From: Jannaschia donghaensis | GTDB taxonomy: Bacteria > Pseudomonadota > Alphaproteobacteria > Rhodobacterales > Rhodobacteraceae | Reading direction: 5' to 3' | NCBI RefSeq assembly: GCF_001403795.1 | Contig: NZ_CXSU01000012.1 | Location: 1,583,264 to 1,647,263 of the forward strand | Length of the DNA stretch: 64,000 nucleotides | Shown here: positions 53,823-62,991 of the stretch, piece by piece | Numbering within the stretch: the stretch's first letter is position 1 | How the letters are laid out: each line of letters begins with the position of its first letter | Position numbers and translations under genes: made by a program | Notes under the pieces: model-generated | The model's input: the letters and a program-made list of their open reading frames with translations, nothing else | The model's database searches: none | What the model was told of the DNA's origin: nothing

Positions 53823-55058
53823 ATGACCCGGCTTAAACGCTCCTGGGTGGACAGCGCGAATGCCGCAGAAACCCCCTTCCCGCTGAACAATCTGCCCTGC
53901 GGCGTGTTCTCGACCGCAGACACCGCGCCCCGCTGCGGCGTGGCCATCGGCGACATGATCCTAGACGTGGGCGCGGCCGATCTGGGCCTGCACGGCGACC
54001 TGTTTGCGCATCCATCCTGGAACGCGGTCATGGGCGCGGGCACCGACACTTGGGTCGCGCTTCGCGCTGCGCTGACCGGCTTGCTGGCCGATGGCGCGAC
54101 GCCGCGGCCCGATTTGTTGACCCGACAGGCGGATGCGACGCTGCACATGCCCTTCGTGGTGGCCGAATTCACCGATTTCTACGCCGGTCGCCACCACGCC
54201 ACCAACGTTGGTACCATGTTTCGCGGGGCCGAAAACGCGCTTCCGCCGAACTGGCTGTCGATCCCGATCGGTTACAACGGCCGCGCGTCTACCGTAGTGG
54301 TCAGCGGCACCGATATCATTCGTCCCCACGGTCAGACCAAGGCTCCCGACGCGGATCTGCCGTCCTTCGACCCGTCCAGACGGCTCGATATCGAGCTGGA
54401 GATCGGCGCGGTCATCGGCGGCTCCAACCCGGTGGGCCAGCCGGTCACCGTGGCCCAGGCCGACGCGATGATCTTCGGTTATGTCCTGCTGAACGATTGG
54501 TCGGCGCGCGACATCCAGGCTTGGGAATACCAGCCCCTTGGCCCGTTCCAGGCCAAGGCCTTCGCCACATCCATCAGCCCCTGGATCGTGACCCGCGCCG
54601 CGTTGGAGCCGTTCCGCACACCCACCCCTGGGCGCGAGCGGGAGTTGTTGCCGCATCTGCACGAACCGGGGCCGATGCTTTATGATATCGACCTGTCGAT
54701 CACGATGGCCCCCCCGGGCGGTGCGCCCACGACGGTCGCACGCACCAACTACGCGCGCATGTACTATTCCTCGGCGCAGCAATTAGCGCACCACGCGTCG
54801 TCCGGGTGCGCGATGCGGACGGGCGACTTGCTGGGGTCGGGCACGATTTCCGGTCCCGACAGGGACGAATGTGGCAGCCTGCTGGAGCTTAGCTGGGGCG
54901 GGACGGAACCGTTCATGCTGGACACCGGAGAGACCCGCACCTTCATCGAGGACGGCGACACCCTGACCCTGCACGGCCACGCGCAGGGCGACGGCTACCG
55001 CGTCGGCTTCGGGACCTGCACCGGCACCGTGCGGCCCGCCACGACACACCCCGAATAA
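53823..55058 (+). CDS. fahA: Fumarylacetoacetase
   Basis: 411 aa. It hydrolyses fumarylacetoacetate to fumarate and acetoacetate, the last step of the homogentisate pathway. Seen: the N-terminal SH3-like domain (LPCGVFSTADTAPRCGVAIG), then EFTDFYAGRHHATNVGTMFR with the metal Asp and catalytic His, and LDIELEIGAVIGG with the Glu ligands, LLNDWSARDIQAWEYQPLGP. A 199-bp gap separates it from hmgA and holds nothing I recognise. Maleylacetoacetate isomerase (maiA) is not in this operon. Confidence 0.95.
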   Translation: MTRLKRSWVDSANAAETPFPLNNLPCGVFSTADTAPRCGVAIGDMILDVGAADLGLHGDLFAHPSWNAVMGAGTDTWVALRAALTGLLADGATPRPDLLTRQADATLHMPFVVAEFTDFYAGRHHATNVGTMFRGAENALPPNWLSIPIGYNGRASTVVVSGTDIIRPHGQTKAPDADLPSFDPSRRLDIELEIGAVIGGSNPVGQPVTVAQADAMIFGYVLLNDWSARDIQAWEYQPLGPFQAKAFATSISPWIVTRAALEPFRTPTPGRERELLPHLHEPGPMLYDIDLSITMAPPGGAPTTVARTNYARMYYSSAQQLAHHASSGCAMRTGDLLGSGTISGPDRDECGSLLELSWGGTEPFMLDTGETRTFIEDGDTLTLHGHAQGDGYRVGFGTCTGTVRPATTHPE

Positions 55059-55068
55059 GGAGCCGACG

Positions 55069-56019
55069 ATGGCCAAATCCTTCGCGTCGCAAGGCGACCT
55101 GACCGAAAAGAAGATCACCTTCGACGAGGTGGGTCCGGACCTTTGGGCGTTCACCGCCGAGGGCGACCCCAATTCCGGCGTCATCATCGGGGACGACAGC
55201 GTCATGGTGGTCGAGGCGCAGGCGACCCCGCGCCTGGCCGAAAAGGTGATCGAGCGGGTGCGATCGGTCACCGACAAACCCATCAGCCATGTCGTGTTGA
55301 CCCATTACCACGCGGTCCGCGTGCTGGGTGCCTCGGCCTACGGTGCGGATCAGATCATCATGTCCGACGCCGCGCGCGGCATGGTGGCCGAACGGGGGCA
55401 GGAAGATTGGGACAGCGAGTTCCAGCGCTTCCCCCGCCTGTTCGAAGGATACGAGAGCATCCCCGGCCTGACGTGGCCGACCACAACCTTCACCGACCGC
55501 ATGACTGTCTATCTGGGCAAACGGCGCGTCGACATCATGCATCTGGGTCGCGCCCATACGGCGGGCGACGCCGTGGTGCATGTGCCCGACGGGGGCGTCA
55601 TGTTCACCGGCGACATCGTCGAAGACCATTCTGCCTGCTACTGCGGCGACGGGTATTTCGGCGACTGGGGCACGACGCTGGACGCCATTGCGGCCTATGA
55701 CGTGGACGCCATCGCCCCAGGACGGGGCGGCGCGCTGATCGGGCGGGACGCCGTGACCCGCGCCATCGCCAGCACCCGCGACTTCGTGGACAGCACCTAT
55801 GCGCCCGCCGCACGCGTGGCGGCGCGGGGGGGATCGCTGAAGGAGGCGTGGGACGCGGTGCGCGCGGAATGCGATCCGAAGTTCCGCGACTACGCCATCT
55901 ACGAGCATTGCCTGCCCTTCAATGTCGCCCGCGCCTACGACGAAGCCCGCGGCATCGCCCACCCCCGCATCTGGACCGCCGCGCGCGATCTGGAAATGTG
56001 GGACGCTCTGCAGGGGTAG
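55069..56019 (+). CDS. MBL-fold protein with incomplete zinc site
   Basis: 316 aa. The MBL fold is clear (SGVIIGDDSVMVVEAQATP, GRAHTAGDAVVHVPDGGVMF, TGDIVED), but the HxHxDH motif reads HYHAVR (His79, Tyr80, His81, then Ala-Val-Arg), and PGHG is PGRG. Half the zinc ligands are thus replaced. The same HYHAVRV form is, as far as I recall, shared by close relatives beside flavin hydroxylases, so it may be a subfamily trait. AAGGAG precedes the ATG; 10 nt after fahA. Role in homogentisate degradation unknown. Confidence 0.82.
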   Translation: MAKSFASQGDLTEKKITFDEVGPDLWAFTAEGDPNSGVIIGDDSVMVVEAQATPRLAEKVIERVRSVTDKPISHVVLTHYHAVRVLGASAYGADQIIMSDAARGMVAERGQEDWDSEFQRFPRLFEGYESIPGLTWPTTTFTDRMTVYLGKRRVDIMHLGRAHTAGDAVVHVPDGGVMFTGDIVEDHSACYCGDGYFGDWGTTLDAIAAYDVDAIAPGRGGALIGRDAVTRAIASTRDFVDSTYAPAARVAARGGSLKEAWDAVRAECDPKFRDYAIYEHCLPFNVARAYDEARGIAHPRIWTAARDLEMWDALQG

Positions 56020-56062
56020 GCACCGCGCCGGTCCCCGCCGATTGATCCGAGAGGAAGCCCCG

Positions 56063-57676
56063 ATGGTCGCCGTCAGATACCAGACTGCCTTCCGGCTTTA
56101 TCCCTACCAGAAGGTCCCCGCGCAGGAGGCCGCCGCGCCCCTGCGCCACCCCGTCGTCATCGTCGGCGGCGGGCCCGTCGGCATGGCGCTGGCGCTCGAT
56201 CTGGGCAATCGCGGAACGCCGTGCCTGGTGCTGGACGACCATGACGGGGTGGGATTGGGCAGCCGCGCAATCTGTTTCGCCAAGCGCACGCTGGAGATTT
56301 GCGACCGTCTGGGCTGCGGTGAACGCATGGTGGACAAGGGCGTCGTCTGGAACGTCGGCCGGGTCTATCGCGATGACCGGGAAATCTATGCCTTCGATCT
56401 GCTGCCCGAGACGGGGCACAAGCGGCCGGCCTTCATCAACCTGCAACAACCTTATTTCGAGCAATTCCTGGTCGAAGAAATCCGACGCAAACAGGCGGTG
56501 GGTGCCCCCGTCGAAATCCGGGGCCGCAACGCGGTGACGGGATTGGAGCAACACGCCGATCACGTCGCCGTATCCGTCGACACACCCGACGGTCCCTATC
56601 GGTTGGAGGCGGACTATCTGGTGGCCTGCGACGGGGCGAATTCCCCGATCCGCACGATGATGGGCCTCGACTTCGGCGGGCGCGTCTTTGAAGACAATTT
56701 CCTGATCGCCGATATCCGCATGGACGCAGATCATCCGGTAGAGCGTCGTTTTTGGTTCGATCCACCGTTCAACCGCGGCGAGACGGCCCTGATGCACAAG
56801 CAGCCCGACGACGTCTGGCGGCTGGATTTTCAACTGGGCTGGGACATCGACCGCAAGGCCGAGATGGCGACGGACAAGGTGTGCGCTCGCGTTGCCGCCA
56901 CGATCGGGGCGGACGTTCCGTTCGATCTGGTCTGGTCCTCGATCTATACCTTCCGCTGCTGCACGATGGACCGCTACCGCCACGGTCGCGTGTTCTTTGC
57001 CGGCGACAGCGCCCATCAGGTGTCGCCCTTCGGCGCGCGGGGGGCCAACGGCGGCGTGCAGGACGCCGACAATCTGGGATGGAAGCTGTCGGCGGTGCTG
57101 TCCGGCGCGGCATCGGAGTCCCTGCTCGACAGCTATCACGACGAACGCAAGCAGGCGGCGATGGAGAACATCGCCAATTCAAGCCGGGCGGCCGATTTCC
57201 TGACCCCCCGCACGCCTGCCCATGCCTTGTTCCGCGATGCGGTGCTGGACTTGGTGGAGCGTTATGACTTCGCCCGACCGATGGTCAATTCGGGTCGCCT
57301 GTCGACGCCCTGCACCTATGATGGATCCGCCCTCAACATACCCGACGGTCTGCCGAACGGCCCCTCACGGTCGCGTCCCGGCAGCCCGGCGTCCGATGTA
57401 TCGTTGGGCGACAGTCATCTGCTGGAACGGTTCGGATCGGATTTCACCCTCCTGGCGATCGGGGGTCCGGCCGCGCCGGTCGACGGCTGCAAATTGGTGG
57501 CGTTGAGTCCGGCAGATGACGAAAGCGGCGCGTTGGCCGACCGATATCTGGGGGATGCCGGGGCCGCGGTCTATCTGATCCGGCCCGACCACCACATTGC
57601 CGCGCGCTGGCCCGCCTTCGATGCAAAGACCGTCACCACGGCCATTCGGGCGGCCCTTGGGGGAGGCGGGGCATGA
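56063..57676 (+). CDS. FAD-dependent aromatic hydroxylase (MhpA/MhaA-like)
   Basis: 537 aa group A flavoprotein monooxygenase. The FAD-binding VIVGGGPVGMALALDLGNRG has GGGPVG at 35-40; the DG motif is in YLVACDGANSPIR and the GD motif in FFAGDSAHQVSPFGARGANG. A C-terminal thioredoxin-like domain is likely (from about 430). GAGGAAG precedes the ATG. It overlaps the DUF2783 gene by ATGA. Known: 3-hydroxyphenylacetate 6-hydroxylase of Pseudomonas putida is a flavoprotein (MhaA) plus a tiny coupling protein (MhaB) that make homogentisate. Inference: this pair does the same here. Confidence 0.88.
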   Translation: MVAVRYQTAFRLYPYQKVPAQEAAAPLRHPVVIVGGGPVGMALALDLGNRGTPCLVLDDHDGVGLGSRAICFAKRTLEICDRLGCGERMVDKGVVWNVGRVYRDDREIYAFDLLPETGHKRPAFINLQQPYFEQFLVEEIRRKQAVGAPVEIRGRNAVTGLEQHADHVAVSVDTPDGPYRLEADYLVACDGANSPIRTMMGLDFGGRVFEDNFLIADIRMDADHPVERRFWFDPPFNRGETALMHKQPDDVWRLDFQLGWDIDRKAEMATDKVCARVAATIGADVPFDLVWSSIYTFRCCTMDRYRHGRVFFAGDSAHQVSPFGARGANGGVQDADNLGWKLSAVLSGAASESLLDSYHDERKQAAMENIANSSRAADFLTPRTPAHALFRDAVLDLVERYDFARPMVNSGRLSTPCTYDGSALNIPDGLPNGPSRSRPGSPASDVSLGDSHLLERFGSDFTLLAIGGPAAPVDGCKLVALSPADDESGALADRYLGDAGAAVYLIRPDHHIAARWPAFDAKTVTTAIRAALGGGGA

Positions 57677-57885
57677 CCGACCTGATCCTGTCCGTGAACC
57701 TGGCCCGATCCGACGATGTCTATGCGCGGTTGCTTGCCGCCCATGACGGCCTGGACGAGGCGGAAAGTCAGGCCCTGAACGCGCGTCTGATCCTGATTTT
57801 GATGAATCATATCGGGGATGCCGACGTGTTGATGCAAGCCATCGACGCCGCCGGGCCCGATCCGGTGGACGCCGAATTGGCCTGA
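57673..57885 (+). CDS. DUF2783 small protein, candidate MhaB-like coupling protein
   Basis: 70 aa, helical, recognised as DUF2783 (DVYARLLAAHDGLDEAESQA, then LNARLILILMNHIGD). Its ATG overlaps the stop of the flavin hydroxylase gene (ATGA), so the two are made together. Size, position and pathway fit MhaB, the roughly 6.6-kDa coupling protein of 3-hydroxyphenylacetate 6-hydroxylase. The identity of DUF2783 with MhaB is my inference. Confidence 0.82.
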   Translation: MTDLILSVNLARSDDVYARLLAAHDGLDEAESQALNARLILILMNHIGDADVLMQAIDAAGPDPVDAELA

Positions 57886-58092
57886 ACCGGCTTGGTCGTG
57901 GCGTCGGCTTGCCCAGATTATACGACCTCCTTCGCAAGACAAAATAAGGCTGCACCTCGACCCTGGATCAATGCGCCTGCGTCGATGTGGCGACCGGAAC
58001 CTCCGCGTCGGACCGTTCTGGACACGCGACTGCTCTCGGCGTTCAATCGACGGATGGTGCCGTTCGATATCTTCAATATCTCTGAAAGACTG

Positions 58093-58578
58093 ATGTCCAT
58101 GAACCGGGCGACATGGGCCAGGCATGCCAACCCGTGGAGCGTATATAGCCGGATCGTCGGAGGCAGCTTCGTCTTCGCAGCGCTATGGAGCCCGTTCTGG
58201 ATCGGATATTGGGGCATCCCGGCGATCCTGTTGGCGGCGCTGTGGGTGCGGCTCAATCCCCGCATGTTTCCGGCACCGACGCATACCGATGGATGGGCCA
58301 CCCAAGCCGTCCTGGGGGAGCGGGCCTTCCTGAACCGCGCCCAGGTCCCAATCCCCCGCCATCACGCGGTAGCGGCTTACGTCACGTCCGCACTGGCCGG
58401 ACTTTTCCTGTTGATCGTCGTCGCAGCTTTCCTCACGCGCGATTTCTGGCTTGCCCTTACTGCATGGCACGCGGCGACAATTGCCAAGCTCTGGTTTTGT
58501 GATCGGATGACATGGCTCTGGGCGGATATGAAAACGGCCACCGCGAAGTATCGGGCTTGGACCTCCGCCGAGTGGTGA
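58093..58578 (+). CDS. DUF6653-like membrane protein
   Basis: 161 aa with a conserved start ATWARHANPWSVYSRIVGGS, TM helices at about 25-40, 45-58 and 100-120, and a DRMTWLWADMKTATAKYRAW end. I associate the pattern with DUF6653, function unknown. ATG at 58093 chosen (GAAAGA upstream); the next ATG two codons on is possible. It stands alone between the homogentisate and iron operons; 57886-58092 and 58579-58840 around it contain nothing recognised. Confidence 0.65.
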   Translation: MSMNRATWARHANPWSVYSRIVGGSFVFAALWSPFWIGYWGIPAILLAALWVRLNPRMFPAPTHTDGWATQAVLGERAFLNRAQVPIPRHHAVAAYVTSALAGLFLLIVVAAFLTRDFWLALTAWHAATIAKLWFCDRMTWLWADMKTATAKYRAWTSAEW

Positions 58579-58840
58579 CGGCCAGCGGGGTTCGGATCGC
58601 AGACCCGTAAGGTTATCGTAACGCGACGCCTTGCTCACAGGGGTCTTCGAGCGCCTTGTGCGTTTGATCGCACCAATCCGTACCGTATCCATTCGCAGCA
58701 CATCCCCAGGCGCCCGCAGCGACGTGCGCGAGGCGGCGAAGGGCCCGCAACGACCATTCGGCGTGGGCCATGCGCCCTGACAAACCGATCCCAGCCTAAA
58801 AAATGATCATCAATGGCAACGGCGACCGTTTTGAGAGACC

Positions 58841-60373
58841 TCAGAGCGACTCCAGAAACGCGATGAGGGCGGCCCGATCAGCCGGCGGGAAGGACGCGAA
58901 AGCGTCGCGAGACGCTTGTCCTTCGCCGCCGTGCCACAGGATCGCCTCGGTCAGGGACCGGGCACGGCCATCGTGCAGGAACTGCCGATGTCCCGAGACC
59001 TGCTGCGTCAATCCGATGCCCCAGAGCGGCGGCGTGCGCCATTCGGCCCCGGTCGCCTGCCCAGCCCGCAAGTCATCGGCCAGCCCTGCCCCCATGTCAT
59101 GCAGCAGCAGATCCGAATAGGGCCAGATCAACTGGAAACTGTGTTCGGGCCGGTCGGCCAGACGGTGGGTGACGAACTTCGGCGTGTGACAGGCGCTGCA
59201 CCGCGCCGCGTGGAACAGCGCCTTGCCGCGCAGGACCGACGGGTCGTTCACCGTCGCGCGACGGGGCACCCCGAGATTGCGACTGTAGAATGTGACGAGG
59301 TCCAGCATTTCGCCCGAAACTTCGGTCCCGCCCTGCTGCACGTCGTTACCGTCGAACGCGGTCCGGCAAATGGTCTGAGGATCGGTGCAGTCGCCGGCGG
59401 CGTCGGGGCGCAGGGGGGAGGAGATACCGATGTCCGTATTGAACGCGTCCGCCGCCTGCTGTCGCAAAGTCGGCGTCGTGGCGCGCACGCCGAAACGGCC
59501 CAGCATGGCGATATCGTGTTCCGGCGACCAGATGATGTGAGCCCGGCCCGAAATTCCATCGCCATCTGCGTCATCGGGGTCGGCCCCCGCGATGATATCC
59601 GCCGCCGGGATCGCCTCGATCAGGCCCAGCCCGATCATCTGCGGCGCGACACGGGGGCTGATCGCGGTGCCGTGGGCCAGGTCGCCGTAGGCGAGATCGG
59701 TCAACGTCCATTCCGGGCGACGCAACGTGACACCCTCACCGCCGGGAAGGGTGATCTTTTCGCCGTCCTGCCAGTCGACGGCCACTCGTCCCTCGGCTGC
59801 GACGCCCGCGATCGACGCATCCGAGAATTGATGACCATAGACCGGGTCCGGGCCGGACCGGAGATAGCGGGCAAGCTCCTCATCCGGCACGACAGGCCGG
59901 CCTAGACGCACCACCAGTGAAAGCGCCCCGTTGTCCGCATCGAGCGGAGCATGACCGCGCCCGTCCTTGACGTGGCAATCCTGACAGGACCGCGCATTGA
60001 ACATCGGTCCCAACCCGTCCGATGCGATGGTCGAGGCGGGCGCAGTGACCCAAGGCCGATCGAACAAACCGTTGCCGACGGCGAAATCCCCCTGCTGCCT
60101 GAAGTCCAGATTCTGTTGCGGCAGGCTGAACGCCTCGGCATCGTTTCGACGACGGACGGTGCCCGCGCCGCCCTGGTTCGCCTCGAACCGCTCCGGCGTC
60201 TCGAAGGTGGTGGGGGCCGCGCGGATCTTCGCGACGCGCGCGGCTTCGACCGGCGTGCGCGGAAGGATGGTCAGGTGCGGCTCGCCGGTCCCCTGTGCAG
60301 TCGCGACACCGCCGATGGCCACCAAGGCAAGGGTCAGGACGATCGCGCAAAGAGATCCAATCACCTCATACAT
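58841..60373 (-). CDS. Di-haem oxidoreductase (DUF1111)
   Basis: 510 aa with an N-terminal TM/signal segment (residues 6-27) and two CxxCH motifs, CQDCH (130-134) and CSACH (about 411). GLGPMFNARSCQDCHVKDGR, TDLAYGDLAHGTAISPRVAP and the HDGRARSLTEAILWHGGEGQ end are the DUF1111 family pattern, related to MauG-type peroxidases. GGAGG touches the ATG at 60373; a GTG 9 nt downstream (60364) has better spacing and could be the true start. It follows the imelysin gene by 128 bp; such pairs are common in iron-uptake loci. Confidence 0.88.
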   Translation of the reverse strand: MYEVIGSLCAIVLTLALVAIGGVATAQGTGEPHLTILPRTPVEAARVAKIRAAPTTFETPERFEANQGGAGTVRRRNDAEAFSLPQQNLDFRQQGDFAVGNGLFDRPWVTAPASTIASDGLGPMFNARSCQDCHVKDGRGHAPLDADNGALSLVVRLGRPVVPDEELARYLRSGPDPVYGHQFSDASIAGVAAEGRVAVDWQDGEKITLPGGEGVTLRRPEWTLTDLAYGDLAHGTAISPRVAPQMIGLGLIEAIPAADIIAGADPDDADGDGISGRAHIIWSPEHDIAMLGRFGVRATTPTLRQQAADAFNTDIGISSPLRPDAAGDCTDPQTICRTAFDGNDVQQGGTEVSGEMLDLVTFYSRNLGVPRRATVNDPSVLRGKALFHAARCSACHTPKFVTHRLADRPEHSFQLIWPYSDLLLHDMGAGLADDLRAGQATGAEWRTPPLWGIGLTQQVSGHRQFLHDGRARSLTEAILWHGGEGQASRDAFASFPPADRAALIAFLESL

Positions 60374-60501
60374 CCTCCGACCGGGTAGGTCACGGATCGG
60401 AGCCGACGCCGCGCGACAATTCGGCGAAGCCGCAAGCACACCGCGGGGGGATGGATCCGGTCCGCGCAGCGCCGCATCAGCAACCGGTCGAAAGTGCCGG
60501 G

Positions 60502-61770
60502 TCATTCAAATACGGCGTCGGGGTCGTCCAGGCTGTCGGACCCTTCGATGGCCACCTCGGCCACGCCCAGGGCGGCGGCGGCGCGCTCGATCTGGCGCGT
60601 CTGCGCGACAAGGCCGTCGATCGCCGCCTGGACCAAAGCGCCGCCCGCGTCGTTCGCAGGATCGAGCATCATGTCGTACTTCAGCCCGCCCTCGGCCGCG
60701 ACTTTCAGGTTCGTCATGTCGATCTGCGTCCGGTCGAGTGCGGCACCCAGCGAGTCCGCCACCGACGGGTCGGCAGCCGCGACGAGGTCGCGCAGCGATG
60801 CGCCCGACGTCACCGCGCCGTCGATGCCGACGTAGGCCCCGTTGTAGACGTTGCGGATACCCAGCGCGTCATAGAAATGGTCGTTGTGCGTATTGTCCGA
60901 AAAGCACGAATGCTCTTCCTCCGGATCATTGAGGAGCAGGCCCAACTGCATCCTCTCGCCCGCCTGTTCGCCGTAGGACAGGCTGCCCATTCCCGTCAGG
61001 ATGCGTTGCACGCCGTCATCGTCCGCCATGACCGAGGCCCGCGCGTCGCCGCCGTCGACCCAGGCCGCGGCCATGAACTCCAGATCGCCGACAAGCAGAT
61101 CGGTCGCCGCCTTCAGATAGGCCGCGCGCCGGTCGCAGTTGCCGTTCGTGCAGGCGTCGTCGGCAGCATAATCCGTCCAGGGCCGCTGCCCGGCGCTCGC
61201 ATCGTAAGCGCCGATGTCCTGACCCCAAAGCAGGAACTCGATCGCGTGATAGCCGGTGGCGACATTGGCCTCCGCGCCCCCCGCCTCGTGGATCGTGTCG
61301 CGCAGCAGGGCGGGCGTGATCTCGGTCGCATCGATCTTGCCGCCAGAAAGGGTGAAGATCGGATTGGCGATGACGTTCAGACCGGCGGCGGGATTTTCGG
61401 TATAGCTCTCCACGGGCGCGGAGCCTTCGGCACTGACGTAGTCGATCAGACCTTCGTCCAACGGCCAGGCGTTCACCTTGCCCTCCCAGTCATCGACGAT
61501 CGGGTTGCCGAAGCGATAAACCTCCGTCTGCTGATAGGGGACGCGCGCGGACAGCCACGCGGCCTTGGCGGTCTCCAACCCCTCGGCGGTCGGGACGGCG
61601 ATGAAATCGTCGACTGCGCTTTGCAACATCTGCGCCGTCGTCAGACTGTCGCCATAGGCCGCCGCCGCGATATCGGCATAGGTGGCCAGGACGAAGGCAT
61701 GATCGTCCGCCAGGACGGGCGTGGCAAGACAGGCGCAGCAGGCGGTCGTCGTAAGCAGTTTCATCGTCAT
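60502..61770 (-). CDS. Imelysin-family periplasmic iron-uptake protein
   Basis: 422 aa with a signal peptide (MTMKLLTTTACCACLATPVL, cleaved near ADDH). The imelysin signature GYHAIEFLLWG (GxHxxE) is near residue 168, preceded by WPLDEGLIDYV. Imelysin proteins are iron-regulated and periplasmic or surface bound; their iron chemistry is unsettled. It follows the 168-aa gene by 12 nt and is in the hemP operon. Inference: part of iron or haem acquisition under iron control. Confidence 0.92.
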   Translation of the reverse strand: MTMKLLTTTACCACLATPVLADDHAFVLATYADIAAAAYGDSLTTAQMLQSAVDDFIAVPTAEGLETAKAAWLSARVPYQQTEVYRFGNPIVDDWEGKVNAWPLDEGLIDYVSAEGSAPVESYTENPAAGLNVIANPIFTLSGGKIDATEITPALLRDTIHEAGGAEANVATGYHAIEFLLWGQDIGAYDASAGQRPWTDYAADDACTNGNCDRRAAYLKAATDLLVGDLEFMAAAWVDGGDARASVMADDDGVQRILTGMGSLSYGEQAGERMQLGLLLNDPEEEHSCFSDNTHNDHFYDALGIRNVYNGAYVGIDGAVTSGASLRDLVAAADPSVADSLGAALDRTQIDMTNLKVAAEGGLKYDMMLDPANDAGGALVQAAIDGLVAQTRQIERAAAALGVAEVAIEGSDSLDDPDAVFE

Positions 61771-61782
61771 TTCTCTCTCGTG

Positions 61783-62289
61783 TCAGTGAAGTCTATCGGG
61801 CGTTTTCGCCGGTCCGCGCCGCCGACGCCGGGTGCGCAGGTCGATGCGCATCACCGCAAGTCCGGCGCGTTGGGCGATATGGGTCGCCGGCAGCAGACGC
61901 TCTGCGGGCACCAGCAGCGACAAGATCAGCATCGCGTCCTCCCGCTCTGCGCGCGCGGCGAGTGTCAGGATCTGCGCGACGATTGCCTCGTCCGCGCCGA
62001 CGCAGCGACAGGTCAGATCGTGGCGCATCAGGGGGCGGCGCACGCCGTGCGACAGGACGTCCATCATCTCTTCCCACGCGGTCAGCGCGGCGGTGCCGGC
62101 TTGTCCGTCGAGCGCCGTCTCGAAGGCGTGTGCGACGCGCGCGCGGCCTTCGTCGCCGTCGAACCAATCGCGGAACAACATGACGCTCAGCGCCTGAAAC
62201 CCGTCGAGCGTGCGCAGATCCGCGACGGGCGCACCCCCGCGGGTCAGGCGATAGGGGTCAGGGGGAAGGACGGGATCGTGCCAGGTCAT
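61783..62289 (-). CDS. Conserved hypothetical protein in the hemP operon
   Basis: 168 aa, mostly helical, no signal or TM. It includes LRTLDGFQALSVMLFRDWFD, HDLTCRCVGADEAIVAQILT and an Arg-rich C-terminus (RTRRRRRGPAKTPD). No family recognised. The Cys pair with nearby His (HDLTCRC) could hold metal. ATGA overlap with hemP and 12 nt before the imelysin gene tie it to iron metabolism. Confidence 0.65.
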   Translation of the reverse strand: MTWHDPVLPPDPYRLTRGGAPVADLRTLDGFQALSVMLFRDWFDGDEGRARVAHAFETALDGQAGTAALTAWEEMMDVLSHGVRRPLMRHDLTCRCVGADEAIVAQILTLAARAEREDAMLILSLLVPAERLLPATHIAQRAGLAVMRIDLRTRRRRRGPAKTPDRLH

Positions 62290-62438
62290 TTGGTCAGGAT
62301 CAGCTTGCCCGCGCGCGTCAGGCGCAGGACATAGACTTGGTCCCCAAGGGCAATCCGGGCGGTCGTGCCGCCATTCAGCAGCTCTTCAGCCCGGTAGACA
62401 GGCTCATTGTTCCGAAGGGTCGACGCAGGGTCGGACAT
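62286..62438 (-). CDS. hemP: Hemin uptake protein HemP
   Basis: 50 aa, the usual tiny size. The ending YVLRLTRAGKLILTK is the family signature. HemP/HmuP proteins act with haem uptake genes, often as activators of the haem receptor. Start at 62438 chosen to give MSDPASTL. It is the first gene of the hemP-168aa-imelysin-DUF1111 operon; no TonB receptor is adjacent. Confidence 0.9.
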   Translation of the reverse strand: MSDPASTLRNNEPVYRAEELLNGGTTARIALGDQVYVLRLTRAGKLILTK

Positions 62439-62991
62439 GTTCAAAGCCCCGCCTGCGCGTGGCCGTCGAGCCGCGCTTCGCATATGATTACGATTGGGAC
62501 CAAACGGGCGTACGACGGACCCACCGTTTCAGTCAGCGAGAGTGCCGCAATATCAATTTCTGCCGATCTCATCCTACCCTCCAGGCGATGCCCCGAACCT
62601 TCGTTCAAGGACTGCGGTCCGGGCTGACCGGGCGATGAGTCGCGGCGGCTGGCTAGGTTTCCATCAAATCCTGACAAAAAATGTCGGATATGACAAGGGC
62701 GGTTTTTGGGGGGCTCTCGAAGGCCGTGTTGCGGCGCGTTCGGTCAGGCATTTCCTGCTGCCAACATGGATCGTCTGCACCCCTGCGCCCGACCCTGTCC
62801 AATGCCCCGCCGTAAAAGCGATATGCCTATGCGCGGGACCGCACGGATCAGCCTTCGCCCTGTCGGCAAAACCCGACCGCAGCAAAGGGCGGACCTGCCG
62901 ATGACCCGGACCGGCGGCACTTCGCCGAGACCGTGCCGCAGGCCCACAAGTCCGACCGACCTGTTGCAAAGACCGCCCCGAGGGTCGCGCG
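62439..62991. other. Regulatory region upstream of hemP
   Basis: 553 bp without a supported gene. GACA (62673-62676) and TGTC (62682-62685) form an inverted repeat around five A, in the stretch CTGACAAAAAATGTCGG. It is AT-rich and lies 235 bp upstream of hemP. It may be an iron-regulator site, but I cannot assign it to Fur, Irr, RirA or the IscR (iron-rhodo) type with certainty. The rest, up to the next gene's stop, shows nothing. Confidence 0.45.
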
